The notes under the pieces: model-generated
Databases searched by the model: none
What the model saw: only the letters and a program-made list of their open reading frames with translations
Told to the model about the DNA's origin: nothing
Position numbers and translations under genes: made by a program
Source: Flagellimonas chongwuensis
Lineage (GTDB): Bacteria; Bacteroidota; Bacteroidia; Flavobacteriales; Flavobacteriaceae
Direction: 5' to 3'
Assembly (NCBI RefSeq): GCF_013376415.1
Contig: NZ_WYET01000013.1
Coordinates: 1 to 64,000 of the forward strand
DNA length: 64,000 nucleotides
In this document: positions 51,792-61,553 of the stretch, one piece after another
Position numbering within the stretch: the first letter of the stretch is position 1
Layout: the number at the start of each line of letters is the position of its first letter

Positions 51792-52724
51792 ATGGATTAT
51801 CCCTTTTCTTACTTCGGCCATGGTTTAGGCTCACCCACCGGAAATTTTTATGCTTATATCTGGTTTGAAAAAATATTTGACACATCCGAAAAAGAAAATT
51901 TTAGGGAGTTTATAAAAGATAGTACTTTGTACTATTTGTTTCATCCGCACAAGGACTGGCATGGCCCACATCTTATGTTTTTTTTAGGTAGTATTGATTT
52001 TAAAAAATTCATACGGTACAATCCTGAATTTGATGAAAAGGAGTTTCCTGATATTCTTCCTGATGATCTATACAAGTTTTATGATATTGAAAAGGAAGGT
52101 TTATCAGATATAAAGAAGAGGCTTTTAGCGTTCAACCACGAATTAGATGAAACTTTAGAAAAAATACACCAAGTTTACCCCATTCGTTTTTTTCTCAACT
52201 GTCAAAGTAATCGAACCCAATTTAGTCCATGGCACAAATGGAGCTTAGGTCAGTTTAAAAATAACATACTTCCATATATATTAGATTACTTCAAAACGTA
52301 TAAACCTACTGTTTTTGATGCAACCAATCGATTTAATCTTGAAGAAAGTCCTATTGTTTTAGCTAAACTATTAGATTTTTATTTGAAAGCTCCAATTTTA
52401 AAAAAAATGAGTCATCAAGAAAAAGAAGAACTTTTTCAGACCATAATTCATTCGACTCCCGAAAATTATTTTAATACTTTTTCTGAAACCTTTTTAAAGC
52501 TAAAAGATAATTCTTGGAAAAATATATTGGGCGCAACTAACAAAAGTTACAAGGAAAGGATGTTCATAGTGAATTTCCAATTTCGAAATAATATACCGAG
52601 CTACATTCATAATTATAAAGGGATCAAATTAAGTGATGAAGATTTCAAATGGTTAGAAAACGAGTTAAGGGAAGACGTTGTTCAATTAAAAGAAAAAATT
52701 CTAAGGGAATATAGGGGTAATTAA
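51792..52724 (+). CDS. AT-rich orphan hypothetical protein
   Basis: A 310-aa soluble protein I do not recognise. It opens MDYPFSYFGHGLGSPTGNFYAY and has aromatic-rich segments (FHPHKDWHGPHLMFFLGS; PWHKWSLGQFKNNILPYI). The second half is helical and charged. There is no signal peptide, membrane helix or catalytic motif. Codon use is more AT-rich than the adjacent cmk and lon, which suggests recent acquisition. It may belong to a contact-system or immunity-like pool, but no neighbour supports that. Confidence 0.65.
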   Translation: MDYPFSYFGHGLGSPTGNFYAYIWFEKIFDTSEKENFREFIKDSTLYYLFHPHKDWHGPHLMFFLGSIDFKKFIRYNPEFDEKEFPDILPDDLYKFYDIEKEGLSDIKKRLLAFNHELDETLEKIHQVYPIRFFLNCQSNRTQFSPWHKWSLGQFKNNILPYILDYFKTYKPTVFDATNRFNLEESPIVLAKLLDFYLKAPILKKMSHQEKEELFQTIIHSTPENYFNTFSETFLKLKDNSWKNILGATNKSYKERMFIVNFQFRNNIPSYIHNYKGIKLSDEDFKWLENELREDVVQLKEKILREYRGN

Positions 52725-52820
52725 AATCGTATTGTAGTGAGATAAGATATATTGATTATAAGATTATTACAAGCCAACTACTCAACAGGATAAGTACAAC
52801 TCTAAAATTACTCCCAATTC

Positions 52821-53519
52821 TCAAGCATGCTTCGCAATCACCCGTTTGGCAAACTCATGGATACGCTCAAACTGTTCTTCCAGTCCCATATCGCTATTAT
52901 CAAACTCAATGGCATCCTTGGACTTGGTGAGCGGTGAAATAGTTCGGGTAGAATCGATTCGGTCGCGCTCCTCAACATTTTTCAATACTTCGGCATAGGT
53001 AACCTCCTCCCCTTTTTCCAATAGTTCTTTGTAGCGTCGGGCGGCGCGAGTTTCGGGTGAAGCTGTCATAAACAGTTTTAATTCGGCATCGGGGAAGACT
53101 ACGGTACCAATATCACGGCCATCCATGACAATGCCCTTATCCTTGCCCATCTCCTGTTGAATCTTCACCAATTTTTCCCGGACTTCCTTAATGGCAGCCA
53201 CCGGGCTTACAAAACCGGACACTCGCATGGAACGGATTTCCTGCTCCACATTCTCATCATTCAAAAACATATCGGAACGACCGGTTTCGGTATTGGGCAC
53301 AAATTTAAGATTGACCTCAGGAAGTTTATCTATCAAAGCAGCGGAATCGAGTTCACCCTTCTCGTTCACGAACCCATGGTTCAATGCAAAAAGAGTAACG
53401 GCACGGTACATGGCACCTGTATCCACATAAATATAGCCCAAGGCAGCGGCCAATCGTTTGGCGATGGTACTCTTTCCAGTAGAAGAATAGCCATCAATTG
53501 CTATCGTAATTTTTCCCAT
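52821..53519 (-). CDS. cmk: Cytidylate kinase
   Basis: A 232-aa (d)CMP kinase. The P-loop is IDGYSSTGKSTIAKRL, followed by YVDTGAMYRAVT, the CMP-binding segment MDGRDIGTVVFP and the lid region ASPETRAARRYKEL. ATG 53519 (MGKITIAIDG) is the family start; the frame is open to 53561 with unlikely residues. It follows lon by 49 nt on the same strand. Confidence 0.95.
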   Translation of the reverse strand: MGKITIAIDGYSSTGKSTIAKRLAAALGYIYVDTGAMYRAVTLFALNHGFVNEKGELDSAALIDKLPEVNLKFVPNTETGRSDMFLNDENVEQEIRSMRVSGFVSPVAAIKEVREKLVKIQQEMGKDKGIVMDGRDIGTVVFPDAELKLFMTASPETRAARRYKELLEKGEEVTYAEVLKNVEERDRIDSTRTISPLTKSKDAIEFDNSDMGLEEQFERIHEFAKRVIAKHA

Positions 53520-53568
53520 ACGCCAAAAATAGGCAGAAATATCATGATGATTATATGACAAGTATCAT

Positions 53569-56019
53569 CTAAAGTTCCTTGGCGTTCTTGACTTTTTGTT
53601 TGGTAATGGCGATATCTATCACTTCGCTCATATCGGTCACGTAATGAAACGTCAGCCCCTTTAGGTACTCATCTTTAATTTCCTCGATATCCCTTTTATT
53701 ATCGGCACACAAAATAATCTCTTTGATTTTTGCCCTTTTTGCCGCCAAGATTTTCTCTTTGATACCGCCTACGGGCAACACCTTGCCACGAAGGGTAATC
53801 TCGCCGGTCATGGCCAAGCTCTTCTTCACCTTGCGTTGCGTAAAGAGTGAAATTAAAGAGGTCAACATGGTAATACCAGCACTTGGGCCATCTTTTGGCG
53901 TAGCGCCTTCGGGAACGTGGATATGTACATTGTACTTATCAAAAACACCCGAATCGATACCATACGCATCAGCATTGGATTTGATGTATTCCATGGCAAT
54001 GGTGGCAGACTCTTTCATCACTTTACCCAAGTTACCCGTAATGTTCATGGCTCCCTTTCCTTTGGAAAGAATGGATTCTATGAACAGGATATCACCGCCA
54101 ACACTGGTCCAGGCCAATCCCGTTACAACACCGGCAACATCATTGTTCTCGTACTTGTCGCGCTCCAAACGGGCAGGACCCAAGATGTCCTCAATATTCT
54201 CGTTCGTCAACGTAACGTTGTATTCCTCCTCCATCGCAATGGATTTGGCTGCATAACGCACCACTTTGGCGATCTGTTTTTCCAAGCTACGCACTCCAGA
54301 TTCACGGGTATAGCCCTCAACGATTTTCTCCAATTGGCGCTTGCCGATTTTTAAATCTTTTTTGGACAATCCATGCTCCTCCAATTGTTTGGGCAATAGG
54401 TGACGCTTGGCAATCTCCACCTTCTCCTCGATGGTGTAGCCTGTTACGTTGATGATTTCCATACGGTCGCGCAATGCAGGTTGAATGGTTGATAGGTTGT
54501 TCGCTGTGGCAATGAACATGACTTTTGACAGGTCGTAGCCCATTTCCAAGAAATTATCATGGAACTCGCTGTTCTGCTCGGGGTCCAATACCTCCAACAT
54601 CGCAGAAGACGGGTCTCCTTGATGGCTGTTTGACAATTTATCAATTTCGTCCAGAATAAATACAGGGTTGGATGTTCCCGCTTTCTTCAAGCTCTGTATA
54701 ATCCTGCCCGGCATGGCACCGATATAGGTTTTTCGGTGACCACGGATTTCAGCCTCGTCACGAAGCCCTCCCAACGACATACGCACGTATTCCCTTCCAA
54801 GTGCTTCAGCTACGGATTTACCCAAAGAGGTTTTACCCACCCCTGGAGGTCCGTACAAGCAAAGTATAGGCGATTTCATATCGTTACGCAATTTCAACAC
54901 TGCTAAATATTCAATAATCCGGCGCTTTACATCTTCCAGTCCGTAATGGTCTCTGTCCAAAATCTTTTGGGCTCTTTTCAGGTCGAACTTGTCCTTAGAG
55001 AATTCGTTCCATGGCAAATCCAATAAAAGGTCCAGATAGTTACGCTGAATGGAATACTCGGCCACTTGAGGATTCATGCGTTGCATTTTGGAGAGTTCTT
55101 TCTCAAAATGCTCCTTTACTTTTTTGCTCCATTTTTTCTTTTTGGCCTTTTCCGCCATTTCATCCACCTCTTCCTCGTACGACAATCCACCAAGTTCCTC
55201 TTGGATGGTCTTCATTTGTTGGTGAAGGAAATATTCGCGCTGCTGTTGGTCCATATCGCTGCGGACCTTGCTCTGGATATCGTTGCGAAGCTCCAATTTT
55301 TGAAGCTCCATGTTCATATATTTCAATGTAGCCAATGCTCTTTCCTGTAGATTGGCAATTTCCAAAAGCTGCTGCTTGTCCTTCACATCCAGATTAAGAT
55401 TGGAAGAGACAAAATTGATCAAGAACGAATTGCTCTGAATATTCTTGATGGCAAAAGTGGCCTCACTGGGAATATTTGGATTGTCCTTGATGATCTTGAA
55501 GGCCAATTCTTTTATCGAATCGATTATGGCCTCAAACTCACTTCCTTTTTCATCGGGACGCTCTTCAGCTGCTTCGCTCACTTGGGCCGTTAAATACGGC
55601 TTCTCGGTAAGTACCGCATCGATCTTGAACCTCTTTTTACCTTGAATGATCACCGTAGTGTTGCCGTCCGGCATTTGGAGTACCCGTAAAATACGCGCTA
55701 CGGTACCCACGGTATTGATATCCTCCGGTCCGGGATTCTCTACAGATTCATCTTTTTGGGACACGACTCCGATGGTCTTGGAACCATTATTGGCGTCCTT
55801 GATCAAATTGATGGACTTATCCCTGCCCGCCGTAATCGGGATTACTACACCAGGGAACAACACTGTATTCCTAAGAGGCAATACCGGTAAGGTTTCCGGT
55901 AAGCTCTCTTTGTTCATCTGCTCTTCATCTTCGGGCGTCAACAACGGTATCAATTCCGCATCTTCATCAAGCCCTTGCAGATCTATATTGTCAAATTTGG
56001 TTATTTTCATCTCTCCCAT
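53569..56019 (-). CDS. lon: ATP-dependent protease Lon
   Basis: An 816-aa LonA. The N-terminal substrate domain (about 35-240) starts at [15 protein letters not shown]. The AAA+ domain has Walker [14 protein letters not shown] and Walker [12 protein letters not shown]. The C-terminal protease domain has the catalytic Ser in [11 protein letters not shown] and the Lys in [13 protein letters not shown]. It degrades unfolded and regulatory proteins. An internal ATG at 56010 (MKITKFDN) is an alternative start. Confidence 0.96.
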   Translation of the reverse strand: MGEMKITKFDNIDLQGLDEDAELIPLLTPEDEEQMNKESLPETLPVLPLRNTVLFPGVVIPITAGRDKSINLIKDANNGSKTIGVVSQKDESVENPGPEDINTVGTVARILRVLQMPDGNTTVIIQGKKRFKIDAVLTEKPYLTAQVSEAAEERPDEKGSEFEAIIDSIKELAFKIIKDNPNIPSEATFAIKNIQSNSFLINFVSSNLNLDVKDKQQLLEIANLQERALATLKYMNMELQKLELRNDIQSKVRSDMDQQQREYFLHQQMKTIQEELGGLSYEEEVDEMAEKAKKKKWSKKVKEHFEKELSKMQRMNPQVAEYSIQRNYLDLLLDLPWNEFSKDKFDLKRAQKILDRDHYGLEDVKRRIIEYLAVLKLRNDMKSPILCLYGPPGVGKTSLGKSVAEALGREYVRMSLGGLRDEAEIRGHRKTYIGAMPGRIIQSLKKAGTSNPVFILDEIDKLSNSHQGDPSSAMLEVLDPEQNSEFHDNFLEMGYDLSKVMFIATANNLSTIQPALRDRMEIINVTGYTIEEKVEIAKRHLLPKQLEEHGLSKKDLKIGKRQLEKIVEGYTRESGVRSLEKQIAKVVRYAAKSIAMEEEYNVTLTNENIEDILGPARLERDKYENNDVAGVVTGLAWTSVGGDILFIESILSKGKGAMNITGNLGKVMKESATIAMEYIKSNADAYGIDSGVFDKYNVHIHVPEGATPKDGPSAGITMLTSLISLFTQRKVKKSLAMTGEITLRGKVLPVGGIKEKILAAKRAKIKEIILCADNKRDIEEIKDEYLKGLTFHYVTDMSEVIDIAITKQKVKNAKEL

Positions 56020-56236
56020 ATCAACTTTTCGGTCATTTTGTCATAAAAAACAATCAACCCACATTTTTATTCTACATTGAAGCTTTCGCAAACCCCTAAA
56101 AATCAATGTTCATAGCGACCCTTGAGCTTCTTATCACCCATTAATTGGCAATTCCTGTGCCATTAAAAATCAAATTTTAAGAAAAAAGTGTAACAAATGG
56201 TAAATTGGCTCATCTATAAGACAAACCAATCATTTT

Positions 56237-56794
56237 TTGAGCCAACAAAATGAACATATTGACACACTGCTCCAGTTGTGCATGCAGGGCAAACAAAGCG
56301 CGCAGCTAGAAATTTACAATCGGTACTACAAGGCGATGTACAACACCGCTTTTAGGATTGTAAAGCATACTGCGGAGGCCGAGGATGTAATGCAGGAATC
56401 GTTCCTGAGTGCATTCACCAAACTACATACCTTTAAAGGAGACGTCGCCTTTGGAGCTTGGTTAAAGCGGATCGTGATCAATAACAGCATCTATCATTAC
56501 AAAAAGCAGCAGAAAAAACGTGCTGACGATTTGGATGATGTAATGTACAAGGTCGAAGATAATGATGGAGTTGCTTCGGATCAAAATGGTTACACAGAAC
56601 TGAAGGCTCAAAAAGTGATGGAAACCATGAAAAGTTTGAAAGACAATTACAGAGTTTCTTTGACCTTACATTTAATTGAAGGGTACGATTACGAAGAAAT
56701 AAGCGAAATAATGAATATAAGCTACGCTAATTGTAGAACCATGATTTCGAGGGCCAAAGATAGCCTTAGAAAAAAGTTGACCGTAAATGTTTAG
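56237..56794 (+). CDS. ECF-type RNA polymerase sigma factor
   Basis: A 185-aa sigma-70 family factor. Region 2 spans about residues 20-90 (YNTAFRIVKHTAEAEDVMQESFLSAFTKL). Region 4 (YRVSLTLHLIEGYDYEEISEIMNISYANCRTMISRAKDSLRKKL) ends the protein. The start is TTG 56237 (MSQQNEHID); there is no ATG until residue 17. It is followed by a membrane protein and two adhesin-like exported proteins with gaps of 2 nt, a 23-nt overlap and 35 nt, so it probably heads an envelope operon. Confidence 0.92.
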   Translation: MSQQNEHIDTLLQLCMQGKQSAQLEIYNRYYKAMYNTAFRIVKHTAEAEDVMQESFLSAFTKLHTFKGDVAFGAWLKRIVINNSIYHYKKQQKKRADDLDDVMYKVEDNDGVASDQNGYTELKAQKVMETMKSLKDNYRVSLTLHLIEGYDYEEISEIMNISYANCRTMISRAKDSLRKKLTVNV

Positions 56795-56796
56795 TT

Positions 56797-57357
56797 ATGA
56801 AGAAGGATAATTTAGATCATCTGTTCGAGAGACTCCACGGCGAGTTTGATGTAGAGGAGCCCCAAGGCGGGCACCAAGAGCGGTTTTTGGAAAAATTGAA
56901 CCAGGGCCAAGGCACCATTGCCCTACATAAAAAGAAAACATCGTGGTGGAAACCGTTGTCCATTGCAGCTTCCATTGCCTTGGTCGCACTAATTGGTTAC
57001 CAAGCCTTTGGGCCTCAGCCAAGCATTAAACAACAGGTAGTGGAAATAGCACCGGAGGTATCCCAAACCGAGTTCTATTTTGCGAATTTGATAGAGGAAC
57101 AGGTAGAGGAAATGAAGGAGGAGAAAACACCGGAAACAGCTCAATTGGTGGATGACACCTTGGCACAATTGGCCAAGCTGGACAAAGACTACCAAAGCCT
57201 TGAGCAGGATTTGGTCGATGGTGGTGACAGCAAGATCATCTTGAGCGCAATGATCACCAATTTCCAAACACGCATCGACCTTTTAAAAGAAGTTTTGAGC
57301 CAAATAGAAAATATTAAGAATTTAAAAACACAAAATGATGAAAGCTTTACAATTTAA
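56797..57357 (+). CDS. Single-pass membrane protein, probable anti-sigma factor
   Basis: A 186-aa protein with a charged N-terminal cytoplasmic part (residues 1-50), one membrane helix (about 52-70, PLSIAASIALVALIGYQAF) and a helical, Glu-rich periplasmic part (100-186). It starts 2 nt after the sigma gene. This layout is typical of anti-sigma factors that hold an ECF factor at the membrane, although the zinc-binding HxxxCxxC motif is absent. The call rests on topology and position. Confidence 0.7.
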   Translation: MKKDNLDHLFERLHGEFDVEEPQGGHQERFLEKLNQGQGTIALHKKKTSWWKPLSIAASIALVALIGYQAFGPQPSIKQQVVEIAPEVSQTEFYFANLIEEQVEEMKEEKTPETAQLVDDTLAQLAKLDKDYQSLEQDLVDGGDSKIILSAMITNFQTRIDLLKEVLSQIENIKNLKTQNDESFTI

Positions 57358-58435
57358 ATCCATCTTTTTCGCCTTGGCTTTTGTTCCCCTATTCGTTAGT
57401 GCCAATATGGACAACGACAAATTGAACGGAAAGTACACCAAGGAAAAAACCATTAAGAAGGAGTTTAACGTTAATTCGGATGCCCTTTTGAAGGTCAGCA
57501 ATAGCTATGGAAACCTGAACATCACCTCCTGGAACCAAAACAAAGTGATGATTGAGGTACACATTAAAACCAATGGGAATGATGAAGACCGCGTACGGGA
57601 ACGCTTGGAGGAAATCAATGTAGATTTTGACAATAGCGCCAGCATGGTATCCGCCATCACGGATTTTGGCAACAGGAACAGTGGTTGGAATTGGAACTGG
57701 GGCAAAAGAAAAAGTGTGAGTGTACAAGTCAACTACACCATAAAGCTTCCTGTAAAAAACAGCGTCAACCTTAGTAACGACTATGGCAATATCATGTTGG
57801 ATAGGATTGATGGTCATGCCAAAATTAGTTGTGACTATGGCAAAATGGACATTGGTGAGCTACACGGCCGCAATAATGAGCTACGGTTCGATTACACCTC
57901 ACGTTCTACTTTTGGGTACATAAACAGTGCTGAAATCATTGCTGACTATTCCGGTTTCACCATCGATAAAGCAGGAAACCTTACTATTAAGGCCGATTAT
58001 ACCAACGGTGTTGTGGAAGAAATGGATAACCTCCAATATTCCAGCGACTATGGCTCCATTGATGTTAGAAACGTGAAGAATGTGGATGGTAACGGAGATT
58101 ATATCGGAGTTAAACTGGGGAACGTACACGGCAATGTGTCCATTACAAGCGATTACGGCTCCATTAAAATTGATAGATTGGCCCCTGATGCCGGAAATGT
58201 ACAAATACGTACCGATTACACAGGCATTAAAATAGGTTACGATTCCGGCTATCACTTTGACTTCGAAATTGCTACCGAGTACGCTGGAGTAAGCGGTAAA
58301 GATGATTTCGAAATCAATATCAGTAAAGAAAAATCCACCGAAAAATATTATAGTGGTTACTACGGAAGTCCAAACTCTGGAAATAAGGTGAGCATTACCA
58401 GTGACTACGGAGGCATATCATTTTACAGAAATTAA
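57335..58435 (+). CDS. Exported DUF4097-type beta-strand protein
   Basis: A 366-aa secreted protein. After a signal peptide (residues 1-23, ending FVSA), the rest is a series of short strands with repeated DYG/DYS/DYT steps (LSNDYGNIMLD, SCDYGKMDIG, RFDYTSRS, IADYSGFTI, KADYTNGV, SSDYGSID, TSDYGSIKI, RTDYTGIKI, TSDYGGIS). This looks like a right-handed beta-solenoid, as in DUF4097 putative adhesins. It overlaps the previous gene by 23 nt. Confidence 0.82.
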   Translation: MMKALQFKSIFFALAFVPLFVSANMDNDKLNGKYTKEKTIKKEFNVNSDALLKVSNSYGNLNITSWNQNKVMIEVHIKTNGNDEDRVRERLEEINVDFDNSASMVSAITDFGNRNSGWNWNWGKRKSVSVQVNYTIKLPVKNSVNLSNDYGNIMLDRIDGHAKISCDYGKMDIGELHGRNNELRFDYTSRSTFGYINSAEIIADYSGFTIDKAGNLTIKADYTNGVVEEMDNLQYSSDYGSIDVRNVKNVDGNGDYIGVKLGNVHGNVSITSDYGSIKIDRLAPDAGNVQIRTDYTGIKIGYDSGYHFDFEIATEYAGVSGKDDFEINISKEKSTEKYYSGYYGSPNSGNKVSITSDYGGISFYRN

Positions 58436-58470
58436 CATCAATTCAAAAACTTTAAATTAAACACAAGATC

Positions 58471-59196
58471 ATGAAAAAATTTATCACGCTTACGCTTGCA
58501 ATGGGAATGATTACAGTTTCTTGCGCGCAATGGGGAAGAAAAATACAAGGGAACGGTGATGTAGTTACCATTGAACGTTCCGTTGGGGACTATGACGAAG
58601 TGGCCATGGCCGGTTGGTTCGATGTAGAGCTGGTATCTGGTAGCGAGGGAGAACTAACGTTAAAAGGAGAGTCCAATTTATTGGAACATATTGTTACCGA
58701 GGTAAAAAATGGCAAACTGACCATTAAGGTAGAGAAAGGCATGAACCTTAGACCATCTAACTGGAAAAGTGGCATTTATGTTACTGTGCCCATAGAGTCA
58801 ATTAATGCCGTGAGCCTGTCGGGTTCAGGAGATTTGGTTGGCAAAACCACGATTAAGGCAAGACAGTTCAGTACCGCAATGTCCGGTTCTGGTGATGTTA
58901 CCCTTACTGTGGATGCGGAAGAAATGGACGCCGCTCTCTCGGGCTCTGGGGATATCAATCTTTCTGGAAGGGCAACGGATTTCACGGTTTCGGTTTCCGG
59001 TTCGGGCGATATCAAGGCTTTCGATTTGGAAGCTGATTTTGTAAAAGCTACGGTCTCCGGGTCGGCCGATATTAAGGTTACCGCGAACCAATCGCTTGAA
59101 GCTAGGGTTTCAGGCTCCGGTGACATTCAATACAGAGGAAATCCCAAGAAAGTAAATTCAAAATCTTCAGGTTCTGGAGATATCACCAAGGTATAA
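58471..59196 (+). CDS. Head GIN domain lipoprotein (DUF2807)
   Basis: A 241-aa lipoprotein (lipobox TVSC, Cys18). The N-terminal 'head GIN' pattern is 'GNGDVVTIERSVGDYDEVAMAGWFDVELVSG'. The second half repeats SGSGDI/SGSGDV/SGSADI about every 20 residues, a beta-solenoid signature. Such proteins are thought to act as surface adhesins or envelope stress proteins. It follows the DUF4097 gene by 35 nt and closes the sigma-factor cluster before a terminator. Confidence 0.85.
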   Translation: MKKFITLTLAMGMITVSCAQWGRKIQGNGDVVTIERSVGDYDEVAMAGWFDVELVSGSEGELTLKGESNLLEHIVTEVKNGKLTIKVEKGMNLRPSNWKSGIYVTVPIESINAVSLSGSGDLVGKTTIKARQFSTAMSGSGDVTLTVDAEEMDAALSGSGDINLSGRATDFTVSVSGSGDIKAFDLEADFVKATVSGSADIKVTANQSLEARVSGSGDIQYRGNPKKVNSKSSGSGDITKV

Positions 59197-59224
59197 ACTC
59201 GAGTTTATCATCAATCAAAAACTG

Positions 59225-59254
59225 AAAAAGCCCTGAAACCCTCGGGGCTTTTTT
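59225..59254. terminator. Bidirectional terminator
   Basis: AAAAAGCCCTGA pairs with CTCGGGGCTTTTT (small mismatches); A and T runs on both sides. It separates the GIN lipoprotein from the convergent MFS gene. Confidence 0.75.
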
Positions 59255-59260
59255 ATGCCT

Positions 59261-60592
59261 TTAATTCGGTGTTTTGACCTTGTTCACCCTGAGGAGAAGA
59301 AAAATGCCTATCAAGAAGAAGATTCCCAAAAAGATGGTACTGTTACGCATGCTACCCGTAAGTTGGGCCACTATGCCGTACATAAGCGTACCTATGATGA
59401 TGCCTATTTTTTCGGCGACATCATAAAAACTGAAAAACGAAGTGGTATCTGTAGTCTCGGGCAAAAACTTGGAATATGTGCTTCGAGAAAGTGCCTGAAT
59501 GCCTCCCATAACAATTCCTACCAAACCGGCTGCAATGTAAAAATCCATTGGGGTCTGTAAAAAATAGGCGTACACACATAGCAATCCCCAAATTACATTG
59601 ATAACGATAAGTGTATGTATATTTCCATAAGCTTTGGATGCCCTTGCGGTAACAGTTGCCCCTAAAATGGCAACAATTTGTATCAAGAGAATACTTACGA
59701 TCAATCCCATGGTACGCTCATCGTCCGAGCCCCAAACAATTTCCTCTTCGCCAAAATAGGTTGCAATAAGCATAATGGTCTGTACGGCCATACTGTAAGT
59801 GAAAAATGCCCCTAGATATCGCTTCAATTTTCTGTTCTCGCCAAGCTGGTGCCATACCTGTCTTAATTCCTTAAAACCATTTAAAATGACATGCTTCCGC
59901 TCCCCTTCCCTTTTGTATCCCTTGGGCAGATGTGCAAAGGTATACTGGCTAAAAAGAATCCACCAGATTCCTACTGAGATGAATGAATACTTCATGGCCT
60001 TGATTTCGGCAACTTCTCCACCACTGTCCGTTATGCCAAAGAAATCGGGCTCCATCACCATAAATAGATTAAAAACCAATAAAATGACGCTTCCTACATA
60101 TCCCAAAGAAAATCCCTTGGCACTGATGCTATCCTGTTGCTCTGGAAAAGCGATGTCGGGCAAATAAGAATTGTTGATGGCAAAGCTCACCCAAAAACCT
60201 ACAAGTCCGAAGAAATAACAGATCAATCCAAAATAAATATGCTCCAAAGAGAACCAATACAGGCCAATACATGAAGCCGCCCCCAAATAACAGAAGAACT
60301 TTAGAAAAATCTTTTTGTTCCCTAAATAATCGGCTACGCCAGATATCAAGGGGGTTACTATGGCAATAAACACGAAGGCCAAGGATGTCACATAACTGAT
60401 CAAAGGGGCCCTTGCTATTTCGCCACCAAAAATTGTGACTTGCTCAATACCGGCAGTTCTGAACAACAGTCCATAAAAAAGTGGAAAAATGGCCGAGGAA
60501 ATCACCAAGCTGTAAACCGAATTGGCCCAATCATAAAATGCCCACGCATTCAACAGTTTTTTACTTCCCTTTAATGCCAATGTCTGTACCAT
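59261..60592 (-). CDS. MFS transporter, UMF1 family
   Basis: A 443-aa membrane protein with about 12 helices. It opens 'NAWAFYDWANSVYSLVISSAIFPLFY' and has 'VTPLISGVADYLGNKK', the classic UMF1/Atg22-like start. The second half ends with 'ALSRSTYSKFLPETTDTTSFFSFYDV', also typical. The substrate is unknown (amino acids for the yeast relatives). Complete length; single gene. Confidence 0.9.
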   Translation of the reverse strand: MVQTLALKGSKKLLNAWAFYDWANSVYSLVISSAIFPLFYGLLFRTAGIEQVTIFGGEIARAPLISYVTSLAFVFIAIVTPLISGVADYLGNKKIFLKFFCYLGAASCIGLYWFSLEHIYFGLICYFFGLVGFWVSFAINNSYLPDIAFPEQQDSISAKGFSLGYVGSVILLVFNLFMVMEPDFFGITDSGGEVAEIKAMKYSFISVGIWWILFSQYTFAHLPKGYKREGERKHVILNGFKELRQVWHQLGENRKLKRYLGAFFTYSMAVQTIMLIATYFGEEEIVWGSDDERTMGLIVSILLIQIVAILGATVTARASKAYGNIHTLIVINVIWGLLCVYAYFLQTPMDFYIAAGLVGIVMGGIQALSRSTYSKFLPETTDTTSFFSFYDVAEKIGIIIGTLMYGIVAQLTGSMRNSTIFLGIFFLIGIFLLLRVNKVKTPN

Positions 60593-60609
60593 AACTTTAT
60601 TGCAAAAAA

Positions 60610-60683
60610 AATGTCACTTCGAATCCCTGTGAAAAACCCTTTTTGATGTCGGTTGGATCTTTCGTCTGTTTCGAAGTGACATT
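60610..60683. repeat. Palindromic intergenic repeat (TGTCA...TCGA type), copy 2
   Basis: AATGTCACTTCGAA (60610-60623) and its exact complement (60670-60683) enclose 46 nt. The outer TGTCA-TTCGA motif matches copy 1 at 46859-46914, but the interior differs. It lies between the MFS and M48 genes. Confidence 0.7.
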
Positions 60684-60704
60684 TACAGTTCCTTGTTTAT
60701 AGAT

Positions 60705-61514
60705 CTATTCGAAGGAGGTTACCCCAAATTTTCGCGCCTCTTGTTTTGCGGCCGGGGCCCAAGCAGTCAAATTGTTAATTCTTGTATCGTTGGACGGGTG
60801 TGTGCTCAAAAACTCCGGTGGCGCCTGTCCTCCCGAGTTAGCTTTCATTCGCTTCCAAAGTTCTGCCGCCTCACTGGGATCGTACCCCGCAATCGCCATA
60901 ATTTGAAGCCCGATTCTATCCGCTTCGGTTTCGTGGCCACGGCTAAAGGGAAGCATTACCCCTATTTGGGAACCAACTCCGTAGGCTTGATTGAACAACC
61001 CGAGTGTCTTCTCGTCTTGAATAGCTACATTCCCTGCAACAGCTCCGAGCTGCTGTAAGGTACTTGCACTCATACGCTGAGCACCGTGATCGGCCAAAGC
61101 GTGTGCCACTTCGTGGCCCATAACAACGGCAACACCGGTTTCATCTTGGGTAATAGGCAATATTCCTGTATAGAAAACAATCTTTCCACCTGGCATACAC
61201 CAAGCGTTTACAGTTTCGTCCTGTACCAGATTATATTCCCATTTATAATCTTTCAGATAACCTGGATATCCATTGGCATTCAGCCATCGCTCCGCGGCGG
61301 AGGCTATACGCTGTCCTACCTTGGTTATCATTTGTGCATCGGATGTGCCCTTGACCACTTTATTGGATTCTAAAAATTGGTCGTACTGCGCAAACGCAGT
61401 AGGGAAAACTTGACTGTTCGGATAAAAGTTTAATGTGCTTTTTCCTGTAAAAGGATTGGTCTTGCAAGCGGTAACCGCCAAAAGAACCAATCCAGTTAAT
61501 ATTATCTTTTTCAT
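60705..61514 (-). CDS. M48-family metallopeptidase lipoprotein
   Basis: A 269-aa lipoprotein (lipobox VTAC, Cys17). The zinc motif is HEVAH in GHEVAHALADH, and the third ligand Glu is in GHETEADRIG. The order and length match periplasmic LoiP/BepA-core type peptidases, which clear misfolded outer-membrane proteins. It starts 39 nt after the GH31 stop, so cotranscription is possible. Confidence 0.9.
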   Translation of the reverse strand: MKKIILTGLVLLAVTACKTNPFTGKSTLNFYPNSQVFPTAFAQYDQFLESNKVVKGTSDAQMITKVGQRIASAAERWLNANGYPGYLKDYKWEYNLVQDETVNAWCMPGGKIVFYTGILPITQDETGVAVVMGHEVAHALADHGAQRMSASTLQQLGAVAGNVAIQDEKTLGLFNQAYGVGSQIGVMLPFSRGHETEADRIGLQIMAIAGYDPSEAAELWKRMKANSGGQAPPEFLSTHPSNDTRINNLTAWAPAAKQEARKFGVTSFE

Positions 61515-61553
61515 ATGGTAATACGTGTTTTGTGCAATTGAATTTACGAAATT

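Noticed and set aside
58800-59190. SGSGD-encoding DNA as a tandem DNA repeat or CRISPR-like array
   Set aside because: The periodicity is at protein level with differing codons; the units are not identical DNA repeats.
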